Positions 26,535-35,809 are shown, numbered from the stretch's first letter. The stretch: 64,000 nucleotides of DNA from Streptomyces olivaceus (GCF_000721235.1 NZ_JOFH01000027.1:124001-188000); one strand, 5' to 3'. Made by a program: numbers and translations. The notes: generated from the letters alone by a model not told the origin.

Positions 26535-29309
26535 TCAGGCCCGGTAGTCGTCCGTCAGCATCGCGGAGGCCAGCTCGACCCGGGAACGGTAGCCGGTACG
26601 TTTGAAGAGCCTGCCCAGCCGGCTCTCCACGCTCTTCTCGCTGCTGCCCAGCGCGGCGGCGAGTTCGCGGTTGGTCAGCCCCTCGGTCACCAAGGTGGCA
26701 AGGAGCCGCTCGTTCTCCGCGGTGACGACCGCCCTGTGCGGCACGGTGACGCCCCGTGCGCGCATCAGGTTGCGCAGCTGTGCCCTGCGCAGCAGCGCGT
26801 CCAGGCCGCCGTAGAGCGCGTACGCCTCGTGCAGCAGCCCGGAGTCGGCCACCTCGTGGCGGACCGCCAGGGTCAGCGTGTCGGCCAGCTCCAGCGGCTG
26901 CGCGCGCTGCCGGGCGAGTCCGATCGCCTCCGCCGCGGCGGCCCGGTCGCCCTCCACGGTCGCGGTGGCGAGCAGGTGGCACAGGCGGGCCCGGCCGGTG
27001 CCGGTCAGCTCGGCCGTCCGGCCGGTCTCCGCCACGGCCCGCCGTGCCGCGGCGCGGTCGCCGCGGGCCAGTTCCAGCCCCGCCGACCTCAGCCACAGGA
27101 CGTCCGTGCCGACCACCAGGCCCCGGTCGGCGGCCAGGGCCAGTCCCCGGGCGACGACGTCGAGGGCGCCTTCGACGTCCCCCAGGGCCTCGTCCAGGCA
27201 CGATTCCGCCACGGCCAGCAGATGCAGCATCACCGGCTGCACGGAACGCGCCCGCTCGATCACCGCGCGGGCCTCGGTGAGCCGGCCGCGCGCACCGAGT
27301 ATCACGCTCGTCTCCCGGGACACCAGGGTGTGGCTGGGCGCGTAGCCGACGGACAGACCGGTGGCCAGGCCGAGCCGGGCCGTGTCGAGGGCGCGGTCCC
27401 AGTGCCCGCTCTGGCTGTCGGCCACCACCTGGTCGGGCAGCGTCCGGTAGGCGGAGGGCGGGTCGTGGGCCGCCAGCAGCCGGTCCGCGCGGTCCTGTTC
27501 GCCGAAGGCCATCAGCACCCGGGCCAGCTGCCACAGCCGCTCGAAGCGGAAGCGGTGCCCCGAGGTCCACAGGGGCCAGTCGGTCGGGTGGGTGACGGCC
27601 TGCTCGAACGGTTCGAAGCGGCCCATGTACGCCCCGGTGCACTCGCTGACGAGCAGCCCGAGCCCGGCGAAGACGTCCTCGTCCCGATGCCAGACGTGCC
27701 GCAGGAGTGCCAGGTGCTCGTCCGCCTCCCGCCACCGGTCCAGGTGGCACAGGGCGATGCACCGGGTCACCACGCGATGCCACTGCCTGCCCGGCAGCGA
27801 GCGCCAGCCGCCGTCGCACAGCTCGGTGAGCGCGGCGGTGTCCAGGGTTCCTGCCAGGGCGACGACGTACGCCAGCTGGATCTCCAGCAGCGTCGCGGAG
27901 TCGACGTGGTCCGCGTACTCGGACAAGACCTTCCACGCGCTGTCGATCGCCTCGGTGAAGCGCAGTTGCAGGCAGCAGGTGGTGGCGTGGGCGACCAGCA
28001 CCCGGGCGCGCTGCCGCGGCTCCGTGGTCAGCTCGGCGGCGGCGCGCAGCCAGCGTTCCGCACAGTACCCGTCGTCCAGCATGGCCGCGGTGCCCCGGGC
28101 GAGCAGTTCACCGGCGGCCCGCTGGGCGTCCACGGAGCGCCCCGCGACGACCAGTTGATCGGCCAGGTAGCGGTCGTCCGCCACGGCGTCGCCCGCCCAG
28201 ATCGCGGTGACCGCCAGCCGGGCCAGGCTGCGCCGCTCCCAGGGGCCGAGGCAGCCGGTCAGGGCGGAGGCGAGCAGCGGCAGCCGGAAGCGCCACCGCC
28301 CGTCCTCGGCCTCCTGCCGCAGCACGCCCTCCACGGACAGCTCCGACAGCGCGCCCCGGACCTCCTCCTCGTCCCGGCCCACCGCCCGGGCGATCAGCCC
28401 GGTGGCCGCGGTGCCCAGCGGGAGCATGACCGCCGCCGCCTTGGCCACCGCCCAGACCGTTCCGCCCAGCCGGCGCAGATACTCGATCGGCGGCAGGTCG
28501 AGGGGCAGTTCGGGCGGCCGGTCCGGCGACGTGAGGTACACGTGCCGGTCGTACACCTGCAGTCCGCCGGTGCGCAGGTGCCCCGCCACGGCCGCGAGCA
28601 CGGCGGCGGGCCTGCCCCGGCACTCCCGCTGCAGACTGGACAGCAGCGCGGCCGTCGGCCGAGCCTGCAGGGTGTGGGCGATCAGCGCAGCCACCTCCTG
28701 CTCGCCCAGCGGGCGCAGCGGCACCACCTCGGCGAGCGAGGCGGCCCGCAGCTGCTCCAGCACGGCCCGCTCGCTCGCCGGATCGGCCGGCGAGGGGCGC
28801 ACCGTGCAGACGACGGTGACCGGGCCGCCCGCCAGCACGCGGGTGAGCGACAGCAGCACGGCCCGCGACGCGGGGTCGGCCCAGTGCGCGTCGTCGATCA
28901 GCACCGTCAGCTTGTCGTTCACGGTGAGAGCCGACCGCAGCTCGGCGGCGAGCTGGCGGCCCGCCTCGCCGAGGGACACCACGGCCGTGGCCCGCGCCGT
29001 ACGCCTGGCGTCACCGCTCCGGAGCGCGGCGATCTCGGCGCAGAGGCGGGAGGCGAGGGAGTAGGGACGGTCGCGTTCGTTGCGTGCCACCCGCAGCGAC
29101 AGGGGAGTGAACCCCCGTGCGGTCAACTCGGCCCGGACCGCGGCCAGCAGCGAGCTGCGCCCCATGCCGATGGGGCCGGTGACCAGGACGAGCGGTGCCG
29201 CGTCCGACGAGACGGCCAGCTCGGCGACGTGCGCCACGACGGCGTCACGGCCGAACGGTGCCGGAGCCGACCGGGCCGCGTCGGGCGCATCACGCCAGTG
29301 GTCGATCAC
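26535..29309 (-). CDS. LuxR-family LAL-type transcriptional regulator (first of divergent pair)
   Basis: A 924-residue large ATP-binding LuxR regulator. Residues about 18-200 are an AAA module with GPIGMGRSSLLAA as Walker A (Arg replaces the invariant Lys) and KLTVLIDDAHWADPASR as Walker B. Residues about 350-850 are helical, TPR-like. The C-terminal LuxR helix-turn-helix is TEGLTNRELAAALGSSEKSVESRLGRLFKRTGYRSRVELA. LAL proteins are usually pathway-specific activators of streptomycete secondary metabolism. It is divergent from a second LAL gene, 172 bases away, which then leads into the terpenoid genes. The Walker A substitution suggests weak or no ATP hydrolysis. Start GTG 29309. Confidence 0.9.
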   Translation of the reverse strand: MIDHWRDAPDAARSAPAPFGRDAVVAHVAELAVSSDAAPLVLVTGPIGMGRSSLLAAVRAELTARGFTPLSLRVARNERDRPYSLASRLCAEIAALRSGDARRTARATAVVSLGEAGRQLAAELRSALTVNDKLTVLIDDAHWADPASRAVLLSLTRVLAGGPVTVVCTVRPSPADPASERAVLEQLRAASLAEVVPLRPLGEQEVAALIAHTLQARPTAALLSSLQRECRGRPAAVLAAVAGHLRTGGLQVYDRHVYLTSPDRPPELPLDLPPIEYLRRLGGTVWAVAKAAAVMLPLGTAATGLIARAVGRDEEEVRGALSELSVEGVLRQEAEDGRWRFRLPLLASALTGCLGPWERRSLARLAVTAIWAGDAVADDRYLADQLVVAGRSVDAQRAAGELLARGTAAMLDDGYCAERWLRAAAELTTEPRQRARVLVAHATTCCLQLRFTEAIDSAWKVLSEYADHVDSATLLEIQLAYVVALAGTLDTAALTELCDGGWRSLPGRQWHRVVTRCIALCHLDRWREADEHLALLRHVWHRDEDVFAGLGLLVSECTGAYMGRFEPFEQAVTHPTDWPLWTSGHRFRFERLWQLARVLMAFGEQDRADRLLAAHDPPSAYRTLPDQVVADSQSGHWDRALDTARLGLATGLSVGYAPSHTLVSRETSVILGARGRLTEARAVIERARSVQPVMLHLLAVAESCLDEALGDVEGALDVVARGLALAADRGLVVGTDVLWLRSAGLELARGDRAAARRAVAETGRTAELTGTGRARLCHLLATATVEGDRAAAAEAIGLARQRAQPLELADTLTLAVRHEVADSGLLHEAYALYGGLDALLRRAQLRNLMRARGVTVPHRAVVTAENERLLATLVTEGLTNRELAAALGSSEKSVESRLGRLFKRTGYRSRVELASAMLTDDYRA

Positions 29310-29481
29310 GGTCCCAGTATGCCCGCAGCGTCAGCCAACGGACTGTTCAAAAGTATATGATCAGTGAGCAGCGTCGGCCGGGCACGAACAGGGCTTCTAC
29401 AGGACGAAGTTGGGCGTTCGGCATGGCACGGCGGTCCGGTGGGACTTGGCCGTGCGAGGCGTCGCAGAAGGAGGACCGGCA
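29310..29481. promoter_or_regulatory. Divergent promoter between the two LAL regulators
   Basis: A 172-base region with an AT-rich core (near 29341-29368, ACTGTTCAAAAGTATATGATC). It is a likely site for autoregulation or cross-regulation. The plus-strand gene has GAAGGAGG before its GTG at 29482. Confidence 0.5.
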
Positions 29482-32430
29482 GTGGCCCGAACGCGCGCCG
29501 CGGTGCGGGGCAGGGACCAGGAACTGACGGCGCTGCGTACCGCGCTGGCTCCCGACGGCGGACGCCTGATCGTCCTCACGGGCCCGGCCGGAATCGGCCG
29601 GACCGCGCTGCTGGACAGCGTCGCGCGGCTGCTGGCCGCGGACGGGGCGCGGGTCCTGCCGCTGCGGCTCGGCACCGGACCGGACGGCGGCGGTGACCCC
29701 TACGCCCTCGCCGCGCTGGTACGCGCCGTGCGTGAGCGGTTCGAGCAGTTGCAGGAGAGCGGGCTGAGCGAGGCGCTCAGCGCGGTGGCCCAACTGCGCG
29801 ACGCACGAGGGCGGGAGAGAGGCGGCTGGACGCCGGCGGTGGTCGCCGCGCTGGACGGTCTGTTCGAGACCGTCGGCCGGCGGGAACGCGTCGCACTCCT
29901 CGTCGACGACGCGCACGCGGTGGCCGAGCCCGCGCCGGTGCTGAGCGCGGCCCGCCGGGCCGGCTGCCTTGTGGTGGCGACCTGCGAGGAGGGCGCCGAG
30001 CGCGGCCCGGGACTCGCCGAACTGCTGACCGACGCCGACCGGGTGATGACGATCGGTCCGCTCGCCGACGACGTCGCGCTGTCCCTGGTCCGCCGCGCGG
30101 CGGGAGCACGCCTCGACGAGTCGGTGGTGACCGCTCTGCGCACGGCGCTGGGGCCCCTCCTCGGCAACCCGGGCACCGTCCTCGGCACGCTCGACGCACT
30201 GCGCCGCAGCGGCCGCCTCGTCACCTTCGAGGGCCGGCTGTGCCTGAGCGATCCGGCCGAGCCGGTGGCGCTCCCGGCCGACCACCCGCTTCTGCGCCGC
30301 GCGTCCGCACTGGGCGGCACCGCGGTCCGGCTGCTGGGCGCGGTCGCGCTCCTGGACGGCCTCGATCTGGACGCCCTGCCACCGCTGGCCGACATCCTGG
30401 AGGCCGACCCCGTCGACTGCGGCCGGGGGCTCGACCTGCTGATCGAGGCGGGCGTGCTGACGGCCGGCCCGGACGGCCGGATCGCCTGCCGGTGCCCGGC
30501 CCTGGCCGCCACCGCGGCCGGCCGCTTCCGCGCCCGCCGCGGCACCGCGCTGCACGCGGCGCTGGCGGAGCGACTGCTGGCCGGCCACCGGCGGTCCGGC
30601 GGCGTCGACCCCGTGGTGCTCGCCGACCACGTCGCGCGCGGCGGAGCGAGCGTCACGCTCGACGACGACACGGTCCGGCAGCTGCTCACCATGGGCGCGG
30701 CCGCCGAGCAGGAGGAACCGGAGCGCGCCACCCTGTGGTACGCGGCCGCACTGCGCCGCCTGCCGCCGACCGGGCCCGAACACGCCCGCACCCTGTGCAG
30801 ACTGCTCCTCCTGGTCGTCCGGACCGGCCGGTACGAGCTGCTGCGCGAGCCGCTGACCCGGTACGCGGAGCACGGCTGCGCGGAGGAGTCCGTGGACGAG
30901 ATCCGCCTCGCCGCCATCCTCCTCGCCCTGCACAGCGGCGTACCGCCCGCCGAACGCGCCGTACGGGAACTGCTGGACGCGCCGTTCCCGGGCCGCGGGC
31001 CCACCGCCTTCTCGGAGTGGTGGTTCGACCGCCGCCTCGCCCCCGACCCACGCCGCCACCCGGCGACGGACGGCGACACGGTGGCCGGTGCGGGTGCGGG
31101 TGCGGGTGCGGGTGCGGGTGCCGGTGCCGGTACGCGGGCCGGGGCCGAGCCGCGGGGGTGGGCAGAAGTCACGGCAGAGGCCGGGGCGTTGACGGGCGGC
31201 GAGGCCGAGACCCCGGCCGGGGGCAAGGCTTCGGTGGGGGGCGGTGCCGGTGACAGATCCGGAGCCGGAGCCGTAGCCCGGGACGGGACAGCCGCCGGGG
31301 ACGGGGCGCGGGGCGGGGCCGGGCGGTCGGATCTGCTCAGCGCCGCGCTCTGCGGTGACGTCGCCGCCTGCGAGCGGGTCTGGCGCAGCTCGGGCGGCGC
31401 CGCGCCCTCGCCCGAGTTGGACCGGTTGCGCCAGGCCGCCCTGGTCGCCGACATGGCCGACGTGGCCCGGCTGGTGATCGGCGCCGACTACCGGGTGCCG
31501 GAGACCGGTGTACTCGGCGCCTACCACCGGGTCGTGCGGGGCTACGCCGACGCCGACTGGACGCGGGCCATGTCCGCCGTACGGGAGCTGGAACTCTCCC
31601 CGGCCGAGGACACGCTGGCGCGCCACGCGGCGCGGCTGCTCGCCGTGGACATGTGCGCCGCCCGCGGCGAGTTCGGGCAGGCCTCCCGGTGGCTGACCGC
31701 GGCGACGCGGGCGCCCCGGCTCGCCGTGCTGCGCACCTGGGCGCGGGTCGCCCTGGCGGCGAGGAAGGGCGACGACGGCCAGGCGGTGCGGGTGGCGTTG
31801 CTGGCCGGACCGCGGCTGCGCCGGGCCGGACTGCGCACCGGTCTGTCCATCCTGCTGTCGCGGGCGCTGCGGATCGCCGTACTCGGCGACGACCACGAGG
31901 GGGCCGCCGAACTGCTGGCGGAGATCGAGCTGTTGCCCCACGAGCACCACGTGGACGCGCAGGAGAGCCTGCTGCTGGCGCGGGGCCTGGTCCACCGCGA
32001 CCCGGAGTGCGCCCGGGAGGCCACCGACCTGATCCGCGAGCGGGGCGACCTGCCCGCGCTGATGGAGTCCTGCCTGGCCGTCGCCCGGTTCGCGCCCGAC
32101 CCCCGGCCCTGGCTGCGCGAGGCCCACGCCCTGGCCACCCGGTGCGGGGCGGCGGCACTCCTCGAACGCGTCCGCGAGGTGACACGTGAGCGCGGGGTGC
32201 CCGCACCGCGCGCCCGCGGCCGGCGCGACGCCCTGGCCGTCACCGAGCAGCGGATCATCGAGCTGATCGGCGAGGGCCTGACGAACCGGCAGATCGCACT
32301 GCGCCTGCGGCTCAGCGAGAAGACCGTGGAGAACTACCTCACCCGCCTGTTCGCCCGCACCGGCTGCCGCTCGCGGGTCGAGCTGGCCGCGGCCAGCCTG
32401 ACCGGCCGGCTCGCCCGGACCCCGACCTGA
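29482..32430 (+). CDS. LuxR-family LAL-type transcriptional regulator (second of pair)
   Basis: A 982-residue regulator. The AAA module near residues 10-180 has Walker A TGPAGIGRTALLDS (again Arg for Lys) and Walker B RVALLVDDAHAV. The middle is TPR-like. A flexible linker near residues 533-610 is built from Gly-Ala hexanucleotide repeats and Gly/Ala/Glu-rich sequence. The C-terminal helix-turn-helix is GEGLTNRQIALRLRLSEKTVENYLTRLFARTGCRSRVELA. Its HTH is very close in pattern to that of the divergent LAL, so the two may read related operators. It lies 112 bases upstream of the first prenyl-synthase-like gene and is the best candidate activator of the terpenoid cluster. Confidence 0.9.
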   Translation: MARTRAAVRGRDQELTALRTALAPDGGRLIVLTGPAGIGRTALLDSVARLLAADGARVLPLRLGTGPDGGGDPYALAALVRAVRERFEQLQESGLSEALSAVAQLRDARGRERGGWTPAVVAALDGLFETVGRRERVALLVDDAHAVAEPAPVLSAARRAGCLVVATCEEGAERGPGLAELLTDADRVMTIGPLADDVALSLVRRAAGARLDESVVTALRTALGPLLGNPGTVLGTLDALRRSGRLVTFEGRLCLSDPAEPVALPADHPLLRRASALGGTAVRLLGAVALLDGLDLDALPPLADILEADPVDCGRGLDLLIEAGVLTAGPDGRIACRCPALAATAAGRFRARRGTALHAALAERLLAGHRRSGGVDPVVLADHVARGGASVTLDDDTVRQLLTMGAAAEQEEPERATLWYAAALRRLPPTGPEHARTLCRLLLLVVRTGRYELLREPLTRYAEHGCAEESVDEIRLAAILLALHSGVPPAERAVRELLDAPFPGRGPTAFSEWWFDRRLAPDPRRHPATDGDTVAGAGAGAGAGAGAGAGTRAGAEPRGWAEVTAEAGALTGGEAETPAGGKASVGGGAGDRSGAGAVARDGTAAGDGARGGAGRSDLLSAALCGDVAACERVWRSSGGAAPSPELDRLRQAALVADMADVARLVIGADYRVPETGVLGAYHRVVRGYADADWTRAMSAVRELELSPAEDTLARHAARLLAVDMCAARGEFGQASRWLTAATRAPRLAVLRTWARVALAARKGDDGQAVRVALLAGPRLRRAGLRTGLSILLSRALRIAVLGDDHEGAAELLAEIELLPHEHHVDAQESLLLARGLVHRDPECAREATDLIRERGDLPALMESCLAVARFAPDPRPWLREAHALATRCGAAALLERVREVTRERGVPAPRARGRRDALAVTEQRIIELIGEGLTNRQIALRLRLSEKTVENYLTRLFARTGCRSRVELAAASLTGRLARTPT
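31087..31134 (+). repeat. In-frame (GGTGCG)n hexanucleotide repeat coding Gly-Ala
   Basis: Eight tandem hexamers, five GGTGCG followed by GGTGCC, GGTGCC and GGTACG, lie inside the second LAL gene and encode an (Ala-)Gly linker. Unit number could vary by slippage without breaking the frame. Confidence 0.85.
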
Positions 32431-32505
32431 GCGTGCCCGTATCCCGCCCGCCGGGACCGAAGATGCCAACGACCGGTCCCACTCGGGCCCTCGCGCCCCG
32501 GCGGT

Positions 32506-32543
32506 GACGACAGGCCCGTACGCCGTGCCTAGCGTCGAGCGCA
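32506..32543 (+). promoter_or_regulatory. Leaderless promoter of the terpenoid operon
   Basis: TGACGA near 32506 (-35-like) and TAGCGT at 32530-32535 (-10 TANNNT) stand about 19 bases apart. The ATG of the prenyl-synthase-like gene begins seven bases after the -10, where transcription should start, and no ribosome site is present. The same spacing occurs at several other starts in the window. Confidence 0.55.
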
Positions 32544-33532
32544 TGACCGAAATCGATGTGCCTCGGGTCGCCGATCGCGAACTGGCAGCGATTGTGGGGG
32601 CCGAGGTCGAGGACCGCTGGCCGAACGACGTCTCCGGCCTCGACGAGATCGTCCGCTACGGACTGGTGCCCTTCGGGAAGATGATGGGCCCCTGGCTGGT
32701 GACCCACTCCGCCCTCGCGGTGGGCGGCGACCTGCCGACCGTCCTGCCCGCCGCCGTGGCCGTGGAGTGTGTCCAGGTCGGCGCGATGATGCACGACGAC
32801 ATCATCGACGACGACGGAGAACGGCGCAGCAAGCCCGCCGCCCACACCGTGTACGGGCAGCCGACGGCGATCGTCGGCGGGGACGGGCTCTTCTTCCACG
32901 GCTTCGCCGCCCTCGCCGAGTGCCAGGAGGCGGGCGCGCCCGCGGAACGGGTGGCGCAGGCCCTGGTCGTCCTCTCCAAGGCGGGCCTGCGTATCGGGGA
33001 CGCCGCCATCCGGGAGATCCGGATGAGCCGTGAGGTCTGCTCCGTCGACGACTACCTCGGCATGATCGCGGACAAGAGCGGCGCCCTGCTGTGGATGGCC
33101 TGCGGCGTCGGCGCCACACTCGGCGGCGGCAACGACAAGGACCTGCGGGCGCTCAGCCAGTACAGCGACCGGCTGGGCATCGCCTACCAGATCCGCGACG
33201 ACCTCATGGCCTACGACGGCACCCGGGCGGGCAAGCCCAACGTCTCCGACGTCCGCAACGGCCGCCCCACCCTGCCCGTGCTGCTCGCCCACGAGCGTGC
33301 CCCCGTGGCAGAGCAGCAGCACATCGAGCGACTGCTCGCCGACACGGCCGTACCGGTCGAGGAGCGCTACGGGGCCATGGCGCGGCTGGTGCACGACCAC
33401 GACGGCGTCGCCGCGGCGCGCGAGGTGTCGCACCGCTACGTGGACATGGCCGCGGCCGCCCTGGAGAGCCTGCCGCCCGGCGTCCACCGGGACGCGCTGG
33501 CCGACCTCACCGTCCCGGGGCGCCTGGTATAG
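32543..33532 (+). CDS. Divergent isoprenyl diphosphate synthase homologue, possible prenyltransferase
   Basis: A 329-residue trans-IDS-fold protein. The first Asp-rich motif is intact (MHDDIID, D85-D86-x-x-D89). Two features depart from GGPP synthases: the IPP-binding GGKxxRP motif reads FGKMMGP (residues 44-50, conserved Arg lost), and the second Asp-rich region is RDDLMAYDG near 219 (third Asp lost). Loss of the IPP-site Arg while the allylic-diphosphate motif is kept suggests it binds a prenyl diphosphate but transfers it to an acceptor other than IPP, as PaxC-type enzymes do in fungal indole-diterpene pathways. A second polyprenyl synthase with altered specificity is the alternative. It heads an operon with the TDO-FAD fusion 28 bases downstream. 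Confidence 0.8.
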   Translation: MTEIDVPRVADRELAAIVGAEVEDRWPNDVSGLDEIVRYGLVPFGKMMGPWLVTHSALAVGGDLPTVLPAAVAVECVQVGAMMHDDIIDDDGERRSKPAAHTVYGQPTAIVGGDGLFFHGFAALAECQEAGAPAERVAQALVVLSKAGLRIGDAAIREIRMSREVCSVDDYLGMIADKSGALLWMACGVGATLGGGNDKDLRALSQYSDRLGIAYQIRDDLMAYDGTRAGKPNVSDVRNGRPTLPVLLAHERAPVAEQQHIERLLADTAVPVEERYGAMARLVHDHDGVAAAREVSHRYVDMAAAALESLPPGVHRDALADLTVPGRLV

Positions 33533-33560
33533 CGCGGACCGAACACGAGGAGCCCGTCCG

Positions 33561-35780
33561 ATGACCTCCCCGAACTATGCGACGTATCTGCACCTCCCCG
33601 AACTGCTGGACCTCCAGCGCCCGTTGACACCGGTCGACCAGCAGGACCTCAGTGACAGCGAACGGCTCTTCATCGTCGTGCACCAGGCGTCCGAGACCCT
33701 GCTCAGCCAAGTGCTGGTCGACCTGCGGCACATCGCCTCCGGGCAGTGCGGACGGCGGTGCCACGACCGGCGCGCCCAGCGGGCGACACGGCTGGTGGGC
33801 GCCCTGGAAGGACAGCTGAAGCTGCTGCACCACACGCTGCCGCGGGAGGACTTCCTGCTCTTCCGGCACCGGTTCGGCACGGCGAGCGGAGTGCAGTCGA
33901 AGCAGTTCCACGAACTTTTCGCCCGGGTGCGGAAGCTGACGAAGCACGGTGACGAGGACGGCCCCGCGGCTGATCCGGAGCTGCTGACGGCGCTGGACGA
34001 AGCCGTACGGCGCTGGCGGCACACCCACATCGAACTGGTCGCCCACATGCTCGGCGACCGGCCGGGCTCGGCCGAGACCTCCGGGCTGCGCTGGCTGGCC
34101 GCCCGGCTGGACGGCAGCTCCGACACCGCCTCCTACAGCAGCTCTGACACCGTCTCCTACACCGACTCCTACAGCAGCTCTGACACCGTCTCCTACACCG
34201 CCTCCTACGGCAGCTCCGACATCGCCTCCGGCACCGCCTCCCACAACGCCGAACCGAGCGCCGCAGAACCGAGCGCCGCCGAACAGCAGGGCGCCTGCCC
34301 CGTGGCCGGGGGACGCCCGTCCACCGGGCAACAGGCCGCCGGATCCGAGGCCGAGGGACCCCGGGCCACCCAACCCCCCACCGCCGGACGGCAACCCGTC
34401 ACCGCGCCCCGGCGGGCCGCCGCAGCCGGCGGCCTCGGGCACGTGGTCGTCGTGGGCGGCAGCGTCGCGGGGCTGCTGACCGCGCACGTCCTGGCCGGCC
34501 ACGCCGAACGGGTGACGGTGCTCGAACGCGACCAGTACGAGGACACACCGGGCCCGCGCGCCGGGGTGCCCCAGTCGCGCCACACCCACGTCCTGCTCAC
34601 CAGCGGCATGAACGCCCTGGAGGAACTGCTGCCCGGCCTGCTGCCCGAACTGGAGGACGCGGGGGCACCGCGGCTCGCGGTCCCCGGCGACCTCGGCGTG
34701 TGGCAGGCGGGCCAGTGGATATCGCGCCGCAACCCCTCCCGGCCGATCATGACCCCCTCCCGCCCGCTCCTGGAACACCACGTCCGCCGACGCGTCCTGG
34801 ACGACCCCCGGGTCCACGTCCGCACCGGTGTCGAGGTGACCGGCCTGCTCGGCCGCCCAGGACACATCACCGGCGTCGCGGTCCGCGCCCGCGGCGGCGA
34901 CCACCCCGCCCGGCAGGAGATCGAGGCCGACCTCGTGGTGGACGCCTCCGGCCGGGCCAGCCGCACCCCCGCGTGGCTGGCCGACCTGGGCGCACCGGCA
35001 CCCGCCGAGGAACTCGTGGAGACCGGACGGGCCTACGCCACCTGCGTCTTCCACGCCGACCACCCGCCCGAGGACCTCGACGGCTTCTACATCGTCCCCG
35101 ACGCCGGCCAGCCGCTCGGCGCGATCGTGCTGCCCGTCGAGGGCGACCGCTGGATGGTCACCCTGTCGGGGCCGCGCGGCGAGGCACCGCCCGGCGACGC
35201 CGAGGGCTTCGTCGAGTTCGCGGGCCGCCTGCCGCACCCCGCGCCGCACAAGTGGCTCCGCTCGGCACGCCCGGCCGGGCGGCCCGCGGGCTACCGGCAC
35301 ACCGCCAACCGGCGCCGCCGCTACGACCGCCCGGGGCAGCACAACACCGGACTGCTCGTCGTCGGGGACGCGGCGTGCGCGCTCAACCCCGTCTACGGAC
35401 AGGGCCTGTCCGTCGCCGCCCTGAACGCGGTCGCCCTCCGCGAGGAACTGGCCGGGAAGCGCGCCGTCCCGTCCCGCACCCTGCAACGGGCGGTGTTCCG
35501 CTCCGCCCGCCGCGCCTGGGACGTCGCGACGGGCGCCGACAGCCCCATGCCGGGCGTCACCGGCAACGCGGTGCGCTCCGGGCCCGCCGCGCGGCTGCTG
35601 ACCCGGTACCTCGACCGGGTGCGCGCGCACGTGCCCCACGACCCGGTCGTCTGCGGCACCCAGCGCGACGTCCTCTTCCTGCTGGCCCCGCCCCGCACGC
35701 TCGTCACCTCCCCCTGGGTGCTGCGGCGGGCCCTGCTGAGCCCGGCCGGGCCCGACCGGTCCGCGCCCCCCACTCCATGA
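33561..35780 (+). CDS. Tryptophan-2,3-dioxygenase-like domain fused to FAD-dependent monooxygenase (epoxidase type)
   Basis: A 739-residue fusion. Residues 1-185 match the tryptophan 2,3-dioxygenase family: LFIVVHQASE (H41, the distal-pocket His), FRHRFGTASGVQSKQFHELF and RRWRHTHIELVAHMLG (H156 at the proximal haem-ligand position). It is about 100 residues shorter than a complete TDO, the substrate-carboxylate Arg of the QFR/QYR motif is His (H117), and the GTGGT loop reads GSAETSG. A Ser/Asp/Tyr repeat linker covers about 186-235, then an Ala/Pro/Gln linker to 290. Residues 293-720 are a UbiH-like FAD monooxygenase (VVGGSVAGLLTA; LVVDASGR; VVGDAACALNPVYGQG), the type that epoxidises prenyl chains before cyclisation. 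GAGGAG lies eight bases before ATG. Confidence 0.85.
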   Translation: MTSPNYATYLHLPELLDLQRPLTPVDQQDLSDSERLFIVVHQASETLLSQVLVDLRHIASGQCGRRCHDRRAQRATRLVGALEGQLKLLHHTLPREDFLLFRHRFGTASGVQSKQFHELFARVRKLTKHGDEDGPAADPELLTALDEAVRRWRHTHIELVAHMLGDRPGSAETSGLRWLAARLDGSSDTASYSSSDTVSYTDSYSSSDTVSYTASYGSSDIASGTASHNAEPSAAEPSAAEQQGACPVAGGRPSTGQQAAGSEAEGPRATQPPTAGRQPVTAPRRAAAAGGLGHVVVVGGSVAGLLTAHVLAGHAERVTVLERDQYEDTPGPRAGVPQSRHTHVLLTSGMNALEELLPGLLPELEDAGAPRLAVPGDLGVWQAGQWISRRNPSRPIMTPSRPLLEHHVRRRVLDDPRVHVRTGVEVTGLLGRPGHITGVAVRARGGDHPARQEIEADLVVDASGRASRTPAWLADLGAPAPAEELVETGRAYATCVFHADHPPEDLDGFYIVPDAGQPLGAIVLPVEGDRWMVTLSGPRGEAPPGDAEGFVEFAGRLPHPAPHKWLRSARPAGRPAGYRHTANRRRRYDRPGQHNTGLLVVGDAACALNPVYGQGLSVAALNAVALREELAGKRAVPSRTLQRAVFRSARRAWDVATGADSPMPGVTGNAVRSGPAARLLTRYLDRVRAHVPHDPVVCGTQRDVLFLLAPPRTLVTSPWVLRRALLSPAGPDRSAPPTP
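34131..34238 (+). repeat. 36-bp tandem repeat encoding the TDO-monooxygenase linker
   Basis: The segment beginning TCCTACAGCAGCTCTGACAC recurs every 36 bases at 34131, 34167 and 34203 (the last diverged), with a partial copy before it. It encodes a 12-residue unit of the form SYSSSDTVSYTD. Such a repeat marks a young, flexible linker between two domains that were probably once separate proteins. Confidence 0.85.
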
Positions 35781-35809
35781 CCGTCACGAGCCGACAGCGA
35801 AGGTGCGCC

